Numbered from the stretch's first letter, positions 17,547 through 26,729 are shown. The stretch is 64,000 nucleotides of DNA from an uncultured Johnsonella sp. (GCA_900766185.1 CAAFUL010000125.1:1-64000); one strand, 5' to 3'. Numbers and translations: made by a program. Notes: generated by a model not told the origin, from the sequence alone.

Positions 17547-19070
17547 ATGTCCGAGAAAAAAGGTGGAACAGATGTGTCCAAAAGAGTAATTCTTGAGATG
17601 AAGGATATAGACAAAAAGTTCCCTGGAGTACATGCATTAAAAAAGTGTAACTTTGAGCTTAGAGAAGGGGAGGTACATGCTCTGGTAGGAGAGAACGGAG
17701 CGGGCAAGTCGACTCTTGTAAAGGTAATGACAGGTATTTACAATGATTATACCGGTTCATACAAGCTATTCGGCAAAGATGTTCACTTTAATGATGTTTC
17801 AGACGCACAGCAAGCAGGAATATCAATAGTACATCAGGAACTTAACATGATGAATGACCTTACTGTTGCTCAAAATGTGTTTATCGGAAGGGAGAGTAAG
17901 GGGTTCTTTTGCTCAGACAAAACGATAAATAAGAAGTGCGAGGTACTTATCAAAGATTTTGGAATTGATGTTAAGCCGACTGATCTGTTAAAGAATTTGA
18001 GTGTTGCCAAAGCACAGATGGTTGAAATAGCAAGGGCAATGTCATTTGAATCTACAAAAGTGCTTATAATGGATGAGCCTACAGCATCTTTATCCGAGGC
18101 GGAATGTCTTGAGCTTTTTGAAAAGATAGAAAAGCTTAAGGCAAACGGGGTGGCAATAGTATTCATTTCACATAGATTGGGTGAGATAAAAAGGATTGCA
18201 GATAGAGTAAGTGTTATGCGAGATGGTGAATATATAGATACCAAATATGTTGCCGATTGTGAGATAAAAGATATTATCAGAATGATGGTGGGACGAGAGA
18301 TATTAGAGGAGCCTAAGCAAAAGAGCAATGTAGCGAAGGATGCACCTGTAATACTTGAAGCAAGGAACTTAAAATCATCCAAGGTAAAGGATGTATCATT
18401 TAAGTTAAAAAAAGGAGAGATACTCGGCTTTGCGGGTTTAGTCGGAGCGGGAAGAACCGAGACTATGAGGCTGCTTTGCGGAGCGGATGAGAAGGAATCG
18501 GGCGAGGTATTCATAAAAGGAAAAAAAGTAAACATAGCGCATACAAGTGATGCCATAAATAACAAAATAGGGTATCTTTCGGAAGACAGAAAAAGATACG
18601 GGCTTGTACTTGGACTGAATATAACGGATAATACTGTACTTTCTTCATACGATAAGGTTACTACAGGAGGGATATTTGTAGATGAAAGAAAGTCAAAAAA
18701 TGTAAGTGAGGATTATGTAAAGAAGTTAAAAACCAAGACACCCGGTGTAGGTCAGCTTGTTAAGAACCTTTCAGGAGGAAATCAACAAAAAGTCGTAATT
18801 GCAAAATGGATATTCAGGGATGTAGATGTCCTGATATTTGATGAACCTACCAGAGGTATCGATATAGGTGCAAGAGCGGAAATCTATAATTTGATGGATG
18901 AACTTGTAAAAGAAGGAAAATCTATAATTATGATTTCATCAGACTTGACCGAAGTACTGAAGATGAGTGATAGAATCGTGGTTATGTGTGAGGGAAGGGT
19001 TACCGGTGAGATAGATATAGAAGAGGCAAATCAGGAATCTATTATGACATTTGCTACAAAGCATGGATAA
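17547..19070 (+). CDS. Sugar ABC transporter ATPase (RbsA/MglA type, two ATPase domains)
   Basis: A 507-residue protein with two fused ATPase domains, as in RbsA, MglA and XylG. The first has Walker A GENGAGKST near residue 50, signature LSVAKAQMVEIARA and Walker B LIMDEPTASLS. The second has a degenerate Walker A (GLVGAGRTE), then LSGGNQQKVVIAKWIF and LIFDEPTRGIDIGA. Degeneracy of one site is normal in this family. The ATG at 17547 and the in-frame GTG at 17574 each have an AAAGGTGGA ribosome site because the start region is duplicated. It forms a transporter with the permease and lipoprotein genes that follow, importing a monosaccharide such as galactose, ribose or xylose. Confidence 0.9.
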   Translation: MSEKKGGTDVSKRVILEMKDIDKKFPGVHALKKCNFELREGEVHALVGENGAGKSTLVKVMTGIYNDYTGSYKLFGKDVHFNDVSDAQQAGISIVHQELNMMNDLTVAQNVFIGRESKGFFCSDKTINKKCEVLIKDFGIDVKPTDLLKNLSVAKAQMVEIARAMSFESTKVLIMDEPTASLSEAECLELFEKIEKLKANGVAIVFISHRLGEIKRIADRVSVMRDGEYIDTKYVADCEIKDIIRMMVGREILEEPKQKSNVAKDAPVILEARNLKSSKVKDVSFKLKKGEILGFAGLVGAGRTETMRLLCGADEKESGEVFIKGKKVNIAHTSDAINNKIGYLSEDRKRYGLVLGLNITDNTVLSSYDKVTTGGIFVDERKSKNVSEDYVKKLKTKTPGVGQLVKNLSGGNQQKVVIAKWIFRDVDVLIFDEPTRGIDIGARAEIYNLMDELVKEGKSIIMISSDLTEVLKMSDRIVVMCEGRVTGEIDIEEANQESIMTFATKHG

Positions 19071-19082
19071 GGAGCGTAGATT

Positions 19083-20060
19083 ATGAGTTTTAAGGATATC
19101 AAAAGTTATTTACTTGGTCCGGGGCTGCAAAAGCTCATTGCTGTCGGAAGTTTGGTTGTGTTATACATATTCTTTGCAATATTCGGAACGCACTTTTTAA
19201 GCTCCGATACATTGGTAAGCATACTGGACTCATCTTATTATATCGGATTTATAGCTATAGGTATGACTTTTGTTATAATTACCGGAGGCATTGATCTTTC
19301 CTGCGGTACGGTAATGGTAGGAAGTGCATTGATAGGAGGTGTTGCATACAATGTATGGCATATTCATATCGTAGCCACACTTTTAATAGTACTTCTAAGT
19401 GCAACTGCATTCGGACTTTGCAACGGACTTTTAGTAGGAAAGCTTCATCTTCCGCCATTTATAGCAACTTTGGGTATGCAGTTTATCTCACTTGGTATAT
19501 GTTCTGTAGTGGCAAAAGTTCAGACCCAGACTTATCCGAGCCTAAACAGCCCTGACGGTTGGTTTAAGCAGGCGGTTTATAAGGTTAACGGATTTCCGAT
19601 AGGAATTGTATGGCTTATAGTATTCTTTTGTATAGGGTGGGTACTGCTTAATAAAACAGTACTTGGAAGATATACCTATGCTATAGGAAGCAATGAGGAG
19701 GCTGTTGAACTTTCAGGAATAAAGACGGATAATTGGAAGATACTTGTTTATGTTGTAAACGGTGTATTTGCAGGTTTTGCAGGAATTATATATGCGGCAA
19801 CTTTTAGTACCATCACACCGCAGACCGGAAACGGTCAGGAAATGTATGCCATAGCAGCTTGTGTAATCGGAGGCACATCACTTTCAGGCGGAATCGGCTC
19901 ACTGTCAGGTACGATTATCGGAGTATTTGTTATTTCTGTCTTAAAGGCGGGGCTTTTGTCAATGGGGCTTCCGGTGCAATGGCAAAATGTTTTGATAGGT
20001 CTTGTAGTATTGCTTGCGGTACTTGTGGATGTAATCAGAATGAAGAAGATTAAAAAGTAG
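19083..20060 (+). CDS. Sugar ABC transporter permease (RbsC/MglC type)
   Basis: A 325-residue membrane protein with eight or more hydrophobic segments. It carries the family motif TGGIDLSCGTVM after the first helices, PPFIATLGMQFISLG in the middle, and the coupling region YAIGSNEEAVELSGI ahead of GGTSLSGGIGSLSGTIIGV. These are all diagnostic of ribose/galactose/xylose-type permeases (BPD_transp_2). It lies 12 bases after the ATPase gene. Only one permease gene is present, so it should act as a homodimer. The C-terminus is a short basic tail. Confidence 0.9.
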   Translation: MSFKDIKSYLLGPGLQKLIAVGSLVVLYIFFAIFGTHFLSSDTLVSILDSSYYIGFIAIGMTFVIITGGIDLSCGTVMVGSALIGGVAYNVWHIHIVATLLIVLLSATAFGLCNGLLVGKLHLPPFIATLGMQFISLGICSVVAKVQTQTYPSLNSPDGWFKQAVYKVNGFPIGIVWLIVFFCIGWVLLNKTVLGRYTYAIGSNEEAVELSGIKTDNWKILVYVVNGVFAGFAGIIYAATFSTITPQTGNGQEMYAIAACVIGGTSLSGGIGSLSGTIIGVFVISVLKAGLLSMGLPVQWQNVLIGLVVLLAVLVDVIRMKKIKK

Positions 20061-20168
20061 AAAGTAAATAGGTACTTTAGGTTAAAAGTTTACAATTATT
20101 TATTAAAGAAATTGAGTTTTTAACCGGTATTTTCAAAATATATTTTAAGTGAAGGGAAGGAAAAGTAT

Positions 20169-21341
20169 ATGAAGAAAAAAGTTATTTTAAGTGTTGTAGC
20201 CGCTATGCTTACAATGGGTGTGCTTGCAGGTTGCAGATCTCAGGAGTCATTAAATGCCGATGGGCAGACCACAGCGGCAAGCAGCGCTCAAACACAGGCG
20301 GCAGGTTCTGAAGGAGATCAAAGTACTGCTACAGGCGGAAATAAAAAGATAGTAGTTATTTCAAAGAGTTACAACAACCAATTTTATCAGGCGGCTTTTA
20401 AGGGAGCTTTTGATGCCGCAGCCGCATATGGAGTAGAAGTTACTACAAACGGACCGGATGCGGAAAGCAATGTATCGCAGCAGGTTGAGCAGGTTGCAGC
20501 AGCTATAAATCAAAAACCGGACGCAATAGTACTTGCGGCATGTGACCCGAGCTCTCTTGAAGAAACTTTGACAAAAGCAAAGGGCGCAGGGATCCCTGTT
20601 ATAGGATTCGATTCGGGAATACCGGGAGATACAACCGGTGCGGTAGTGGCAACCGCAGCTACGGACAATCAAAAAGCCGGAGCAAATGTGGCAAGCAATC
20701 TTGCTGAGGATAAAGGATTTTTGGAGGCGGTTAAAAAGGGAACAGAGGATAAACCTGTTGTTATAGGAATTTTAGCACAGGATGCCACCTCAGGTTCAAT
20801 TAAGCTGAGGGTTGACGGTTTTATTGAAGAGTTAAAGTCAAAGCTTGAAAAAGTTGACGGCATGGCAGGAGCGGTAGATGTATCAGGTCAGGCTGTTTGG
20901 ACAATACCGAGTACCAACAAGGCAAAGATTAAAATCGTTGTAACAGTTCCTCCTTCAACAAGTGCCGGTGATATACAGTCAGCTGCAAATACTATATTCT
21001 CAACAGATAATTTAGTTGCGGTATTTGCTGCCAATCAGGATGCGGTAAACGGAGTTATCTCAGCAACAAACGATGCAACCGACCTTGATAAGACAAGCGG
21101 AAAGTACAAGGATATCTATGTAGTGGGATTTGATGCCGGAAAGACACAAAAAGAAGCTATAAAGAACGGTCAATTTTTCGGTTCTGTAACACAAGATCCT
21201 TATCAGATGGGATATCATGCCGTTGAGCTTGCGATAAAGGCGGCAAACGGTGAGACAGTTGCAGATGTTGATACCGGTTCAAAGTGGTATAATTCAGAAA
21301 ATATGGATAGTGAAGATATATCAATCTTGCTTTATGACTAA
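20169..21341 (+). CDS. Sugar-binding lipoprotein of the ABC transporter
   Basis: A 390-residue substrate-binding protein. The signal peptide ends in the lipobox LAGC (Cys22), followed by a Ser/Ala/Gln/Thr-rich linker of about 35 residues. The Peripla_BP_4 domain begins near residue 58 (KKIVVISKSYNNQFYQAAFK) and contains KPDAIVLAACDP, GIPVIGFDSGIPGD and VVGFDAGKTQKEAI, as in ribose/galactose-binding proteins. It is the last gene of the transporter unit, 108 bases after the permease gene, with a strong AAGGGAAGGAAAAG site. That gap may allow separate, higher expression. The substrate is not determined. Confidence 0.9.
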   Translation: MKKKVILSVVAAMLTMGVLAGCRSQESLNADGQTTAASSAQTQAAGSEGDQSTATGGNKKIVVISKSYNNQFYQAAFKGAFDAAAAYGVEVTTNGPDAESNVSQQVEQVAAAINQKPDAIVLAACDPSSLEETLTKAKGAGIPVIGFDSGIPGDTTGAVVATAATDNQKAGANVASNLAEDKGFLEAVKKGTEDKPVVIGILAQDATSGSIKLRVDGFIEELKSKLEKVDGMAGAVDVSGQAVWTIPSTNKAKIKIVVTVPPSTSAGDIQSAANTIFSTDNLVAVFAANQDAVNGVISATNDATDLDKTSGKYKDIYVVGFDAGKTQKEAIKNGQFFGSVTQDPYQMGYHAVELAIKAANGETVADVDTGSKWYNSENMDSEDISILLYD

Positions 21342-21405
21342 TTGCATTTAGATAAAAAGTATAAATAAAACATATTCGTCTTTGTTACAAGAAAGTAGGC
21401 TTTTT

Positions 21406-21442
21406 AAGCGTAGCGGTTTATTGACTGCTGCGCTTTTTTTAT
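21406..21442 (+). terminator. Rho-independent terminator after the sugar transporter
   Basis: AAGCGTAGC pairs with GCTGCGCTT (one G-T pair) and is followed by TTTTTAT. It ends the transporter transcript. Confidence 0.75.
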
Positions 21443-21905
21443 AAAAGCATCTGTTATGGTAAGAAAACAACTAAATCACCTGTTATGCGGAGACTTGAAA
21501 ATTCTCTTATTTGAACTTGACCCACCGGCATAAAGGTAGTATCCTTATTACTATAAGATTTCCTAAGGTTTGTTGCCTGATTATCTTTGACAAAAAGCTG
21601 ATGAATTTGGCATAAGGAGTCTTAAAAAATGTCCTTTCTTGGAACATATTTGATTATTTAAGAGCGCATATAGAAAGACAGACTACTGTAATTGATATGT
21701 ACCTTCCTTACTACATGTCCGGTAAAGAGGGTACATATCAATTTTATGTAGGCGTTTTTTAATGTTGATAGCTTAAAAAACAAAGTAGTTATAAATTTTT
21801 CTTTTCCATGAGTGATTAAAATTATTGATGTTGATATCTATATTTTAGTACTTGTGCAGAGAAAATTTATATAGATTAAAAAAGAAGCTCCTAAAAAGGG
21901 GTTTC
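21443..21905. other. Gene-free stretch with a long inverted repeat
   Basis: I see no intact gene. A 14-bp perfect inverted repeat, AATTGATATGTACC (21690-21703) with GGTACATATCAATT (21729-21742), encloses 25 bases. Short interrupted frames occur (for example after ATG near 21629), so this may be decayed coding sequence, but I cannot name its source. Together with the element at 21906-22000 it looks like a site of past insertion. Confidence 0.4.
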
Positions 21906-22000
21906 GGGACTGTCGCATTTTAAGATTTTGCACAAGTTATAGTGACATCCTGCTGTAATGTTACTTATCCTGTGCTTGATTTATATTTTGAAACAGTCCC
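21906..22000. repeat. MITE-like element, copy 1
   Basis: A 95-base stretch starts GGGACTGTCGCATTTTAAGA and ends TATTTTGAAACAGTCCC. The outer 8 bases form perfect inverted termini (GGGACTGT/ACAGTCCC). A related element of the same size and end pattern lies at 36432-36523. It contains no gene. It is probably a non-autonomous derivative of an insertion sequence; the parent is not in the window. Confidence 0.55.
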
Positions 22001-22029
22001 ATTATTAATATCAAAAAGGAGGGATGCAA

Positions 22030-24612
22030 TTGAAAAAGAAAAGGTCCTTGTACCTTATGTCGATGCTGGTTTGTTTTCTGTGTATCTTTTCAAAGAGGGC
22101 GGCAGCATCCACAGGAGTTTATGTTCCGGACCCTGTGACCGGATTCGTGGCAAATGTACAGGATGCAGCCTACGGCGCAACCGGAGATGGTGTAAGCGAT
22201 GATACGGCAGCGATACAAAGAGCTATTGATGCAGTTTCTGCAGCAGGTGGAGGAATCGTAGATATTCCGGCAGGTAACTATAGGATCAACACTATATATC
22301 AGACAGGACACAGTTATGAGAAAGCCGGACTGGTACTCAAAAGCAATATTATAGTACGAATAGCTAACGGCGCAGTACTTCAGGCGATTCCGAATGGGGA
22401 GAGATCCTATCAGATGTTCAGTATTACACATGTCGACAATGTCCATATTATAGGTGGTACACTGATTGGTGACAGAGATGAGCATATCGGAAATCTCGGA
22501 CAGACCGGATATGGAGTGCGCATTACCGATGCCACCAATGTGGTAATTGAGAATCTACATGCAAGTGAATTCTGGGGAGATGGTGTATTTTTAGGAGAGG
22601 ACAGTAGAAATATCACTATCTACAGAGTTGTCTGCGATCATAATCGCCGTCAGGGAATGTCTATTGTAGGCGGTCAGAATGTCAAAATACTTGAATCGGA
22701 GTTTAAACGCTCTGATGGAACACCGCCAAAATCAGGAATTGATATCGAACCTGAGGGTGATTACCCTATTGTAAGAGATGTTGAAGTACGCAATTGTTTA
22801 TTTTCGGGAAGCAGTACAGGCTTTGTGGTCAGCAATCAATATGCGAACAGTGTTGCGGAAAATATTATTTTTGCCGACAATACTGTCCGTGATAATAAAA
22901 CCGCAGTCACTCTGGTCGGTATGAAGAATGGAGAGGTTACCGGCAATATCATTTATCATGATCAAAGCATCACAGAAAATGATACTCACTGGGGTATAAG
23001 GCTTCGTAACAATGGGCGTTACTCAACAAGAAATGTAACAGTCAGAGATAATACTATATATGGTGCAAATATTGTTGACTCTACCGGAGAAAGCAGCAAT
23101 ATAATTCAGAATAACACCTTCAAGGCAGCTGTCTACATTCGTGGAATTGCTCATGCCGGTCGTACTCTAAGCGCCAAGGTATATGACGGCGATTACGGAG
23201 ATCTCCATGTCCACAATGTTGTATGGGTTCCGGCGAATGCTATTTCTTCCTATCAGTGGTATGCTGACGGAACAGCTATTGCCGGTGCGACACAGTCAAG
23301 TTATATTCCGACAGCGGCTGATTCCGGGAAAGAAATTACAGTTAGGGTTCAGTATACGGATAAGGCGGGAAATGCGGAAGATGCTACAAGTCCTCCTACT
23401 CTGCCGGTAAATTATGCAAATAATGCACCGACAGATATCATACTCAATCCTCTGTTTATCTACAGCGATGAATATTTAGCGGAAGTGGGACTTCTAACTA
23501 CGGTGGATTCTGATATCGGAGATGTGCACACATATACTGTCGATGATGAACGCTTTGAGATAGCCTATGATAATCTTTTGCGTTTAAAAGGTGAAAACTA
23601 TATTCCATTTGGCTCTGTGAGTACGATAACTCTTCATGTAACGGCGACAGATGCACTTGGCGCTTCTGTAACGAAAGCTTTTACGATAGAAGTGACAAGA
23701 CCAAAAAACCAGCCGCCGAAAAAAATCACACTTTCCAACAATACACTGACAGCAGGAAGACCCGGAGAAACAGTAGGTAAGCTTACGACTCTGGATCTTA
23801 ATGTAGGAGATACACATAGTTACACAGTGAGTGATGCTCGCTTTGAGGTCAGTGCCGAGGGGATGCTCAAGCTGAAAGCAGGTGTGAGTGTGGATGCTGC
23901 TAGGGAGCAAACTATCAGACTGCAGGTACAGGCAACGGATTCCGGAGGATGGGTTTGTACCGAAAACTTTACATTGCAAGTACAGGTAGGAACAGGGAGT
24001 CTCGGGACAGCAACACCTTCGAATTCGACACAGGGCGGTATAGCAACTCCGTCTACAGCAGATTCCGAAGGAAGTTTTAGAAGCTCGGGTGGTAGCGGTT
24101 CAGGAGCTTCTTCCCATAGTGACAGAAGCTTAGGAACGGTAAATAGAAAAGCTTCTTACAATCCGTATTCCTATGTTAATACCAATGGAAAAATCTATGA
24201 TCATGGAAACTGGAAGCAGGTAGGATCCATATGGAAGCTTGAGGTCGATGGTTCACCTGCAAGATCCGCATGGGCATATCTTGCCGAAAAATGGTATCTC
24301 TTCAACGATAAGGGAGAGATGGTTACAGGCTGGGCTAATGTTGACGGAAACTGGTATTTTATGGACAGCTCAGGTAACATGCGCTATGGTTGGATGACAG
24401 ACGAAAAGGGAGAATGGTATTATCTAAATCCTATATCTGACGGTACTAGGGGAGTTATGCGCATCGGATGGCAGCAGATCGACAGCAAGTGGTATTATTT
24501 TAATCCTGTATCTGACGGTACTAAGGGAAAGATGCTAAAGAGTCAGAGAACACCGGACGGCTATCTTCTTAAAGCAGACGGAAGCTGGGATGAGAGTGTT
24601 GCAAGGGAATAA
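22030..24612 (+). CDS. Secreted beta-helix protein (pectate-lyase-3 fold) with cadherin-like and wall-binding repeats
   Basis: About 860 residues. A signal peptide (KKKRSLYLMSMLVCFLCIF, cut near AAAS) leads to a right-handed parallel beta-helix of about 300 residues with the pectate_lyase_3 start YGATGDGVSDDTAAIQRAID. Next come an Ig-like module (SYQWYADGTAIAGATQSSY), two cadherin-like modules each with GDVHTYTV/GDTHSYTV and LHVTATD/LQVQATD, and a Ser/Gly/Thr linker. The C-terminus has choline/glucan-binding-type repeats (GWANVDGNWYFMDSSGNM, GWQQIDSKWYYFNP). It is likely a surface-bound carbohydrate-active or adhesive protein. I prefer the TTG at 22030 (8 bases after AGGAGG) over the ATG at 22024, which lies one base from the ribosome site. 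Its GC content looks higher than that of its neighbours and it follows a MITE-like element, suggesting acquisition. Confidence 0.82.
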   Translation: MKKKRSLYLMSMLVCFLCIFSKRAAASTGVYVPDPVTGFVANVQDAAYGATGDGVSDDTAAIQRAIDAVSAAGGGIVDIPAGNYRINTIYQTGHSYEKAGLVLKSNIIVRIANGAVLQAIPNGERSYQMFSITHVDNVHIIGGTLIGDRDEHIGNLGQTGYGVRITDATNVVIENLHASEFWGDGVFLGEDSRNITIYRVVCDHNRRQGMSIVGGQNVKILESEFKRSDGTPPKSGIDIEPEGDYPIVRDVEVRNCLFSGSSTGFVVSNQYANSVAENIIFADNTVRDNKTAVTLVGMKNGEVTGNIIYHDQSITENDTHWGIRLRNNGRYSTRNVTVRDNTIYGANIVDSTGESSNIIQNNTFKAAVYIRGIAHAGRTLSAKVYDGDYGDLHVHNVVWVPANAISSYQWYADGTAIAGATQSSYIPTAADSGKEITVRVQYTDKAGNAEDATSPPTLPVNYANNAPTDIILNPLFIYSDEYLAEVGLLTTVDSDIGDVHTYTVDDERFEIAYDNLLRLKGENYIPFGSVSTITLHVTATDALGASVTKAFTIEVTRPKNQPPKKITLSNNTLTAGRPGETVGKLTTLDLNVGDTHSYTVSDARFEVSAEGMLKLKAGVSVDAAREQTIRLQVQATDSGGWVCTENFTLQVQVGTGSLGTATPSNSTQGGIATPSTADSEGSFRSSGGSGSGASSHSDRSLGTVNRKASYNPYSYVNTNGKIYDHGNWKQVGSIWKLEVDGSPARSAWAYLAEKWYLFNDKGEMVTGWANVDGNWYFMDSSGNMRYGWMTDEKGEWYYLNPISDGTRGVMRIGWQQIDSKWYYFNPVSDGTKGKMLKSQRTPDGYLLKADGSWDESVARE

Positions 24613-24713
24613 GCTAAATTGCAAACTTACGACCCATAGTCGTTCCTTTGGAAAAGACCTGAAAATCTATATTCAGATATGAAGAAAGAAGGGTATACAC
24701 TCTTCCTTACAAA

Positions 24714-24750
24714 AATGAGACAGATGAAAGAGTCTGTCTCATTTTTTATT
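24714..24750 (+). terminator. Rho-independent terminator after the beta-helix gene
   Basis: An 11-bp perfect stem, AATGAGACAGA with TCTGTCTCATT, is followed by TTTTTATT. Confidence 0.85.
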
Positions 24751-24834
24751 GCAGTGGCGGTGTAAGGAAACTATCGCCTTGCGGCGAACAGCGCCTTCGA
24801 GCTAGTATGGGGCTAAAGCCTCCCTACTCGATTA
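24751..24834 (+). repeat. Structured intergenic repeat, copy B
   Basis: This is related to 17271-17355 throughout (GGCGGTGTAAGGAAA, TTGC, GCGAACA, GGGCTAAAGC, CCTAC). The inner stem is TCGCC (24774-24778) with GGCGA (24783-24787). Against TCGCT/AGCGA in copy A this is a paired T-A to C-G change, which keeps the stem. Like copy A it lies directly behind a terminator. The rest of the gap to 25044 holds no gene that I can see. Confidence 0.75.
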
Positions 24835-25044
24835 TGGCAAAGACAGTATAAGAAAAGCAGACTCTGTACTAAATCTTGTTATTCTAAATAGTAGAGCGTC
24901 TTAATTATTTCAGCTTGATTTATTTTATAAACATTAGCCGTTTACTTAGAAAGTGGAATATTTACTTGACATTAGCTTATAAGATGTGATAGTTATTATC
25001 TATAGATACTGTAAACTTTGGTTTTGGTATTATTAGGAGGAAGT

Positions 25045-26103
25045 ATGAAAAAAATATTCGTAGTGTTGCTAATGCTTGCTTTATCTACATGCATGGTTTC
25101 ATGCTCAAGCAGTAAAACTAACAAAGAAGATACAAAATCAGTTGAGGAAAATAAAGAAAGTGAAGAAAGCACTGATATAGGTATTGAGAACAAGGCTAAA
25201 GAGAGCAAAGAAGAAAGCTCTAAAGATAAAGAATCGGAAAGTGAAGAAAGTAAGTCTGATACTGAGGACAGTGCTGATATTTCCACAGCTATTTATGTAA
25301 CCCATATAGGCGGTTGGAATGACGATATAGTAAGAAAAATATTAACCTATGAATACAGGAATAATAAGATACTGAAATTAACGGAGTTTTCCAGCATCAG
25401 ATATAAACCTGTAGGAGAAAGGATAGAGGAAAGCGATAGGGAAGAGGCAAAGGAAGTATTTGGAAAAAATGCAGCTGTAATAGACGATATTGACGGAATA
25501 GATGTTTTTATAGACGCCGGTGATGAGGAATACTCTCAGGTGGTAACCTATGATTACACAAAACTGGGTTTTGAAGAATATAACAAGGTAAGAAAAATAC
25601 TGGGTTGGGAGATTGCAGCCAAGGAAGACGGTTACAATGTAATGAGCAAGGTGGCTGCTAATTTGATATATCAAGGCTATATTGAAGTGAAAAAGGATGA
25701 TTTTAAGGGAAGCGGAAGAAGGGCTTACGAACTTAGTCATAATGGAGGAAGTATAGCATATATAATGGAATATAAGGATGATGCTATAAACAAATTCAGC
25801 TTTCACATTACTGCAAATTATGAAGTTTTGGGTCTTACATCTAAGGAGGAGGCACAGGCAAAGTACTATCTTAAGGAACAGGATGCAGTTAAAGGAGCTG
25901 AATATAAATTTGAATTTAAAGATGACGGTATAGTAATTGATGCTGCTTTTGATCTTGTTAACGGTAGTTGTGAGGAATTTAGAAAAAGAGATAACAACTT
26001 TATTTTTAAATCAGCAGATGAGTTTTATATGAGCTATATAGTTCCGAATTTGATATCACAGGGATTTAGAGAAAAAGAAGTGGAAGGCGAAAATATAGTT
26101 TAG
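25045..26103 (+). CDS. Lipoprotein of unknown function
   Basis: A 352-residue exported protein. The signal peptide MKKIFVVLLMLALSTCMVSC ends in a lipobox-like cysteine. It is followed by a Lys/Glu/Ser-rich low-complexity linker to about residue 75. The remaining folded part begins ISTAIYVTHIGGWNDD and shows no motif I know. I start at the ATG at 25045, seven bases after AGGAGG; an in-frame ATG at 25018 precedes the ribosome site. Two further small exported proteins follow, possibly a set. Function is unknown. Confidence 0.75.
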   Translation: MKKIFVVLLMLALSTCMVSCSSSKTNKEDTKSVEENKESEESTDIGIENKAKESKEESSKDKESESEESKSDTEDSADISTAIYVTHIGGWNDDIVRKILTYEYRNNKILKLTEFSSIRYKPVGERIEESDREEAKEVFGKNAAVIDDIDGIDVFIDAGDEEYSQVVTYDYTKLGFEEYNKVRKILGWEIAAKEDGYNVMSKVAANLIYQGYIEVKKDDFKGSGRRAYELSHNGGSIAYIMEYKDDAINKFSFHITANYEVLGLTSKEEAQAKYYLKEQDAVKGAEYKFEFKDDGIVIDAAFDLVNGSCEEFRKRDNNFIFKSADEFYMSYIVPNLISQGFREKEVEGENIV

Positions 26104-26221
26104 TCTTAGAAAAAGTTAGAATAATAAAACTGCCTATTTTACTTAAGTGTTTTTAAAAGCTTTCATAAGTATACATAATATGTCGGATTATTTTACCTTG
26201 CAAGGCTAATGGAGATCAAAT

Positions 26222-26689
26222 ATGAACAGGAAAAAATCTTTAGTTGTATTTGGAATAATTATCGTACTGATAATACTGATAACTTGCATGATTTACCCCC
26301 AAAGAAGAAATAAGCTTATAATTATCTTAGATAAAGAAAACAGTTACTTCCATAGCTTTGAGGTTAAGGATGGCAAAGTGTATATGTACTCGGAAATAAG
26401 CTTGGAAAACACTTCAAATAAACAAGTAAGATTTAAGATTTTTGCAAATTCATACGAAGATGAAAAAAACGCTTTGTTAAGTGATAAAAGAATGGAAGGA
26501 TATGAATGGGTGATAGATGAAGATAGCCGAAAAGCTAAAACAATAAATAACAACATATTCTCATTAAAAGGAAAAGAAAAAATTACCGGATTAAAGATAG
26601 TGTTCGTTGGCAAACATGGCAGTAAAAATGTAAAACAGGATAGGAACTTGCCGGATATAGATATTGTTGTAGATGAAGAGTTGAAATAA
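26222..26689 (+). CDS. Small membrane-anchored or exported protein, unknown
   Basis: A 155-residue protein with one N-terminal hydrophobic segment (VVFGIIIVLIILITCMIY), then a soluble domain outside the membrane with beta-rich character (YFHSFEVKDGKVYMYSEISL). That stretch resembles secreted Ig-like or FxLYD-type domains, in which a conserved core carries comparison of intrinsic and extrinsic ligand contacts; I cannot assign a family. It lies 118 bases after the lipoprotein gene. The ribosome site is weak (GGAGATCAAAT). Confidence 0.6.
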   Translation: MNRKKSLVVFGIIIVLIILITCMIYPQRRNKLIIILDKENSYFHSFEVKDGKVYMYSEISLENTSNKQVRFKIFANSYEDEKNALLSDKRMEGYEWVIDEDSRKAKTINNNIFSLKGKEKITGLKIVFVGKHGSKNVKQDRNLPDIDIVVDEELK

Positions 26690-26729
26690 TATCAATATAA
26701 TTAAAATAAGAACGGTAGGGACTTTATTT

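Noticed and set aside
17870..18565. 231-codon minus-strand frame inside the sugar ATPase gene
   Set aside because: The plus strand encodes a complete RbsA-type protein with all motifs, and the antisense frame is low complexity with no ribosome site.
22090..22485. 131-codon minus-strand frame inside the beta-helix gene
   Set aside because: It is antisense to the strongly supported signal peptide and beta-helix repeats, with no similarity that I recognise.
25018..25044. Upstream start for the lipoprotein at 25 kb
   Set aside because: The extra residues would precede a good signal peptide, and AGGAGG lies between the two ATGs.
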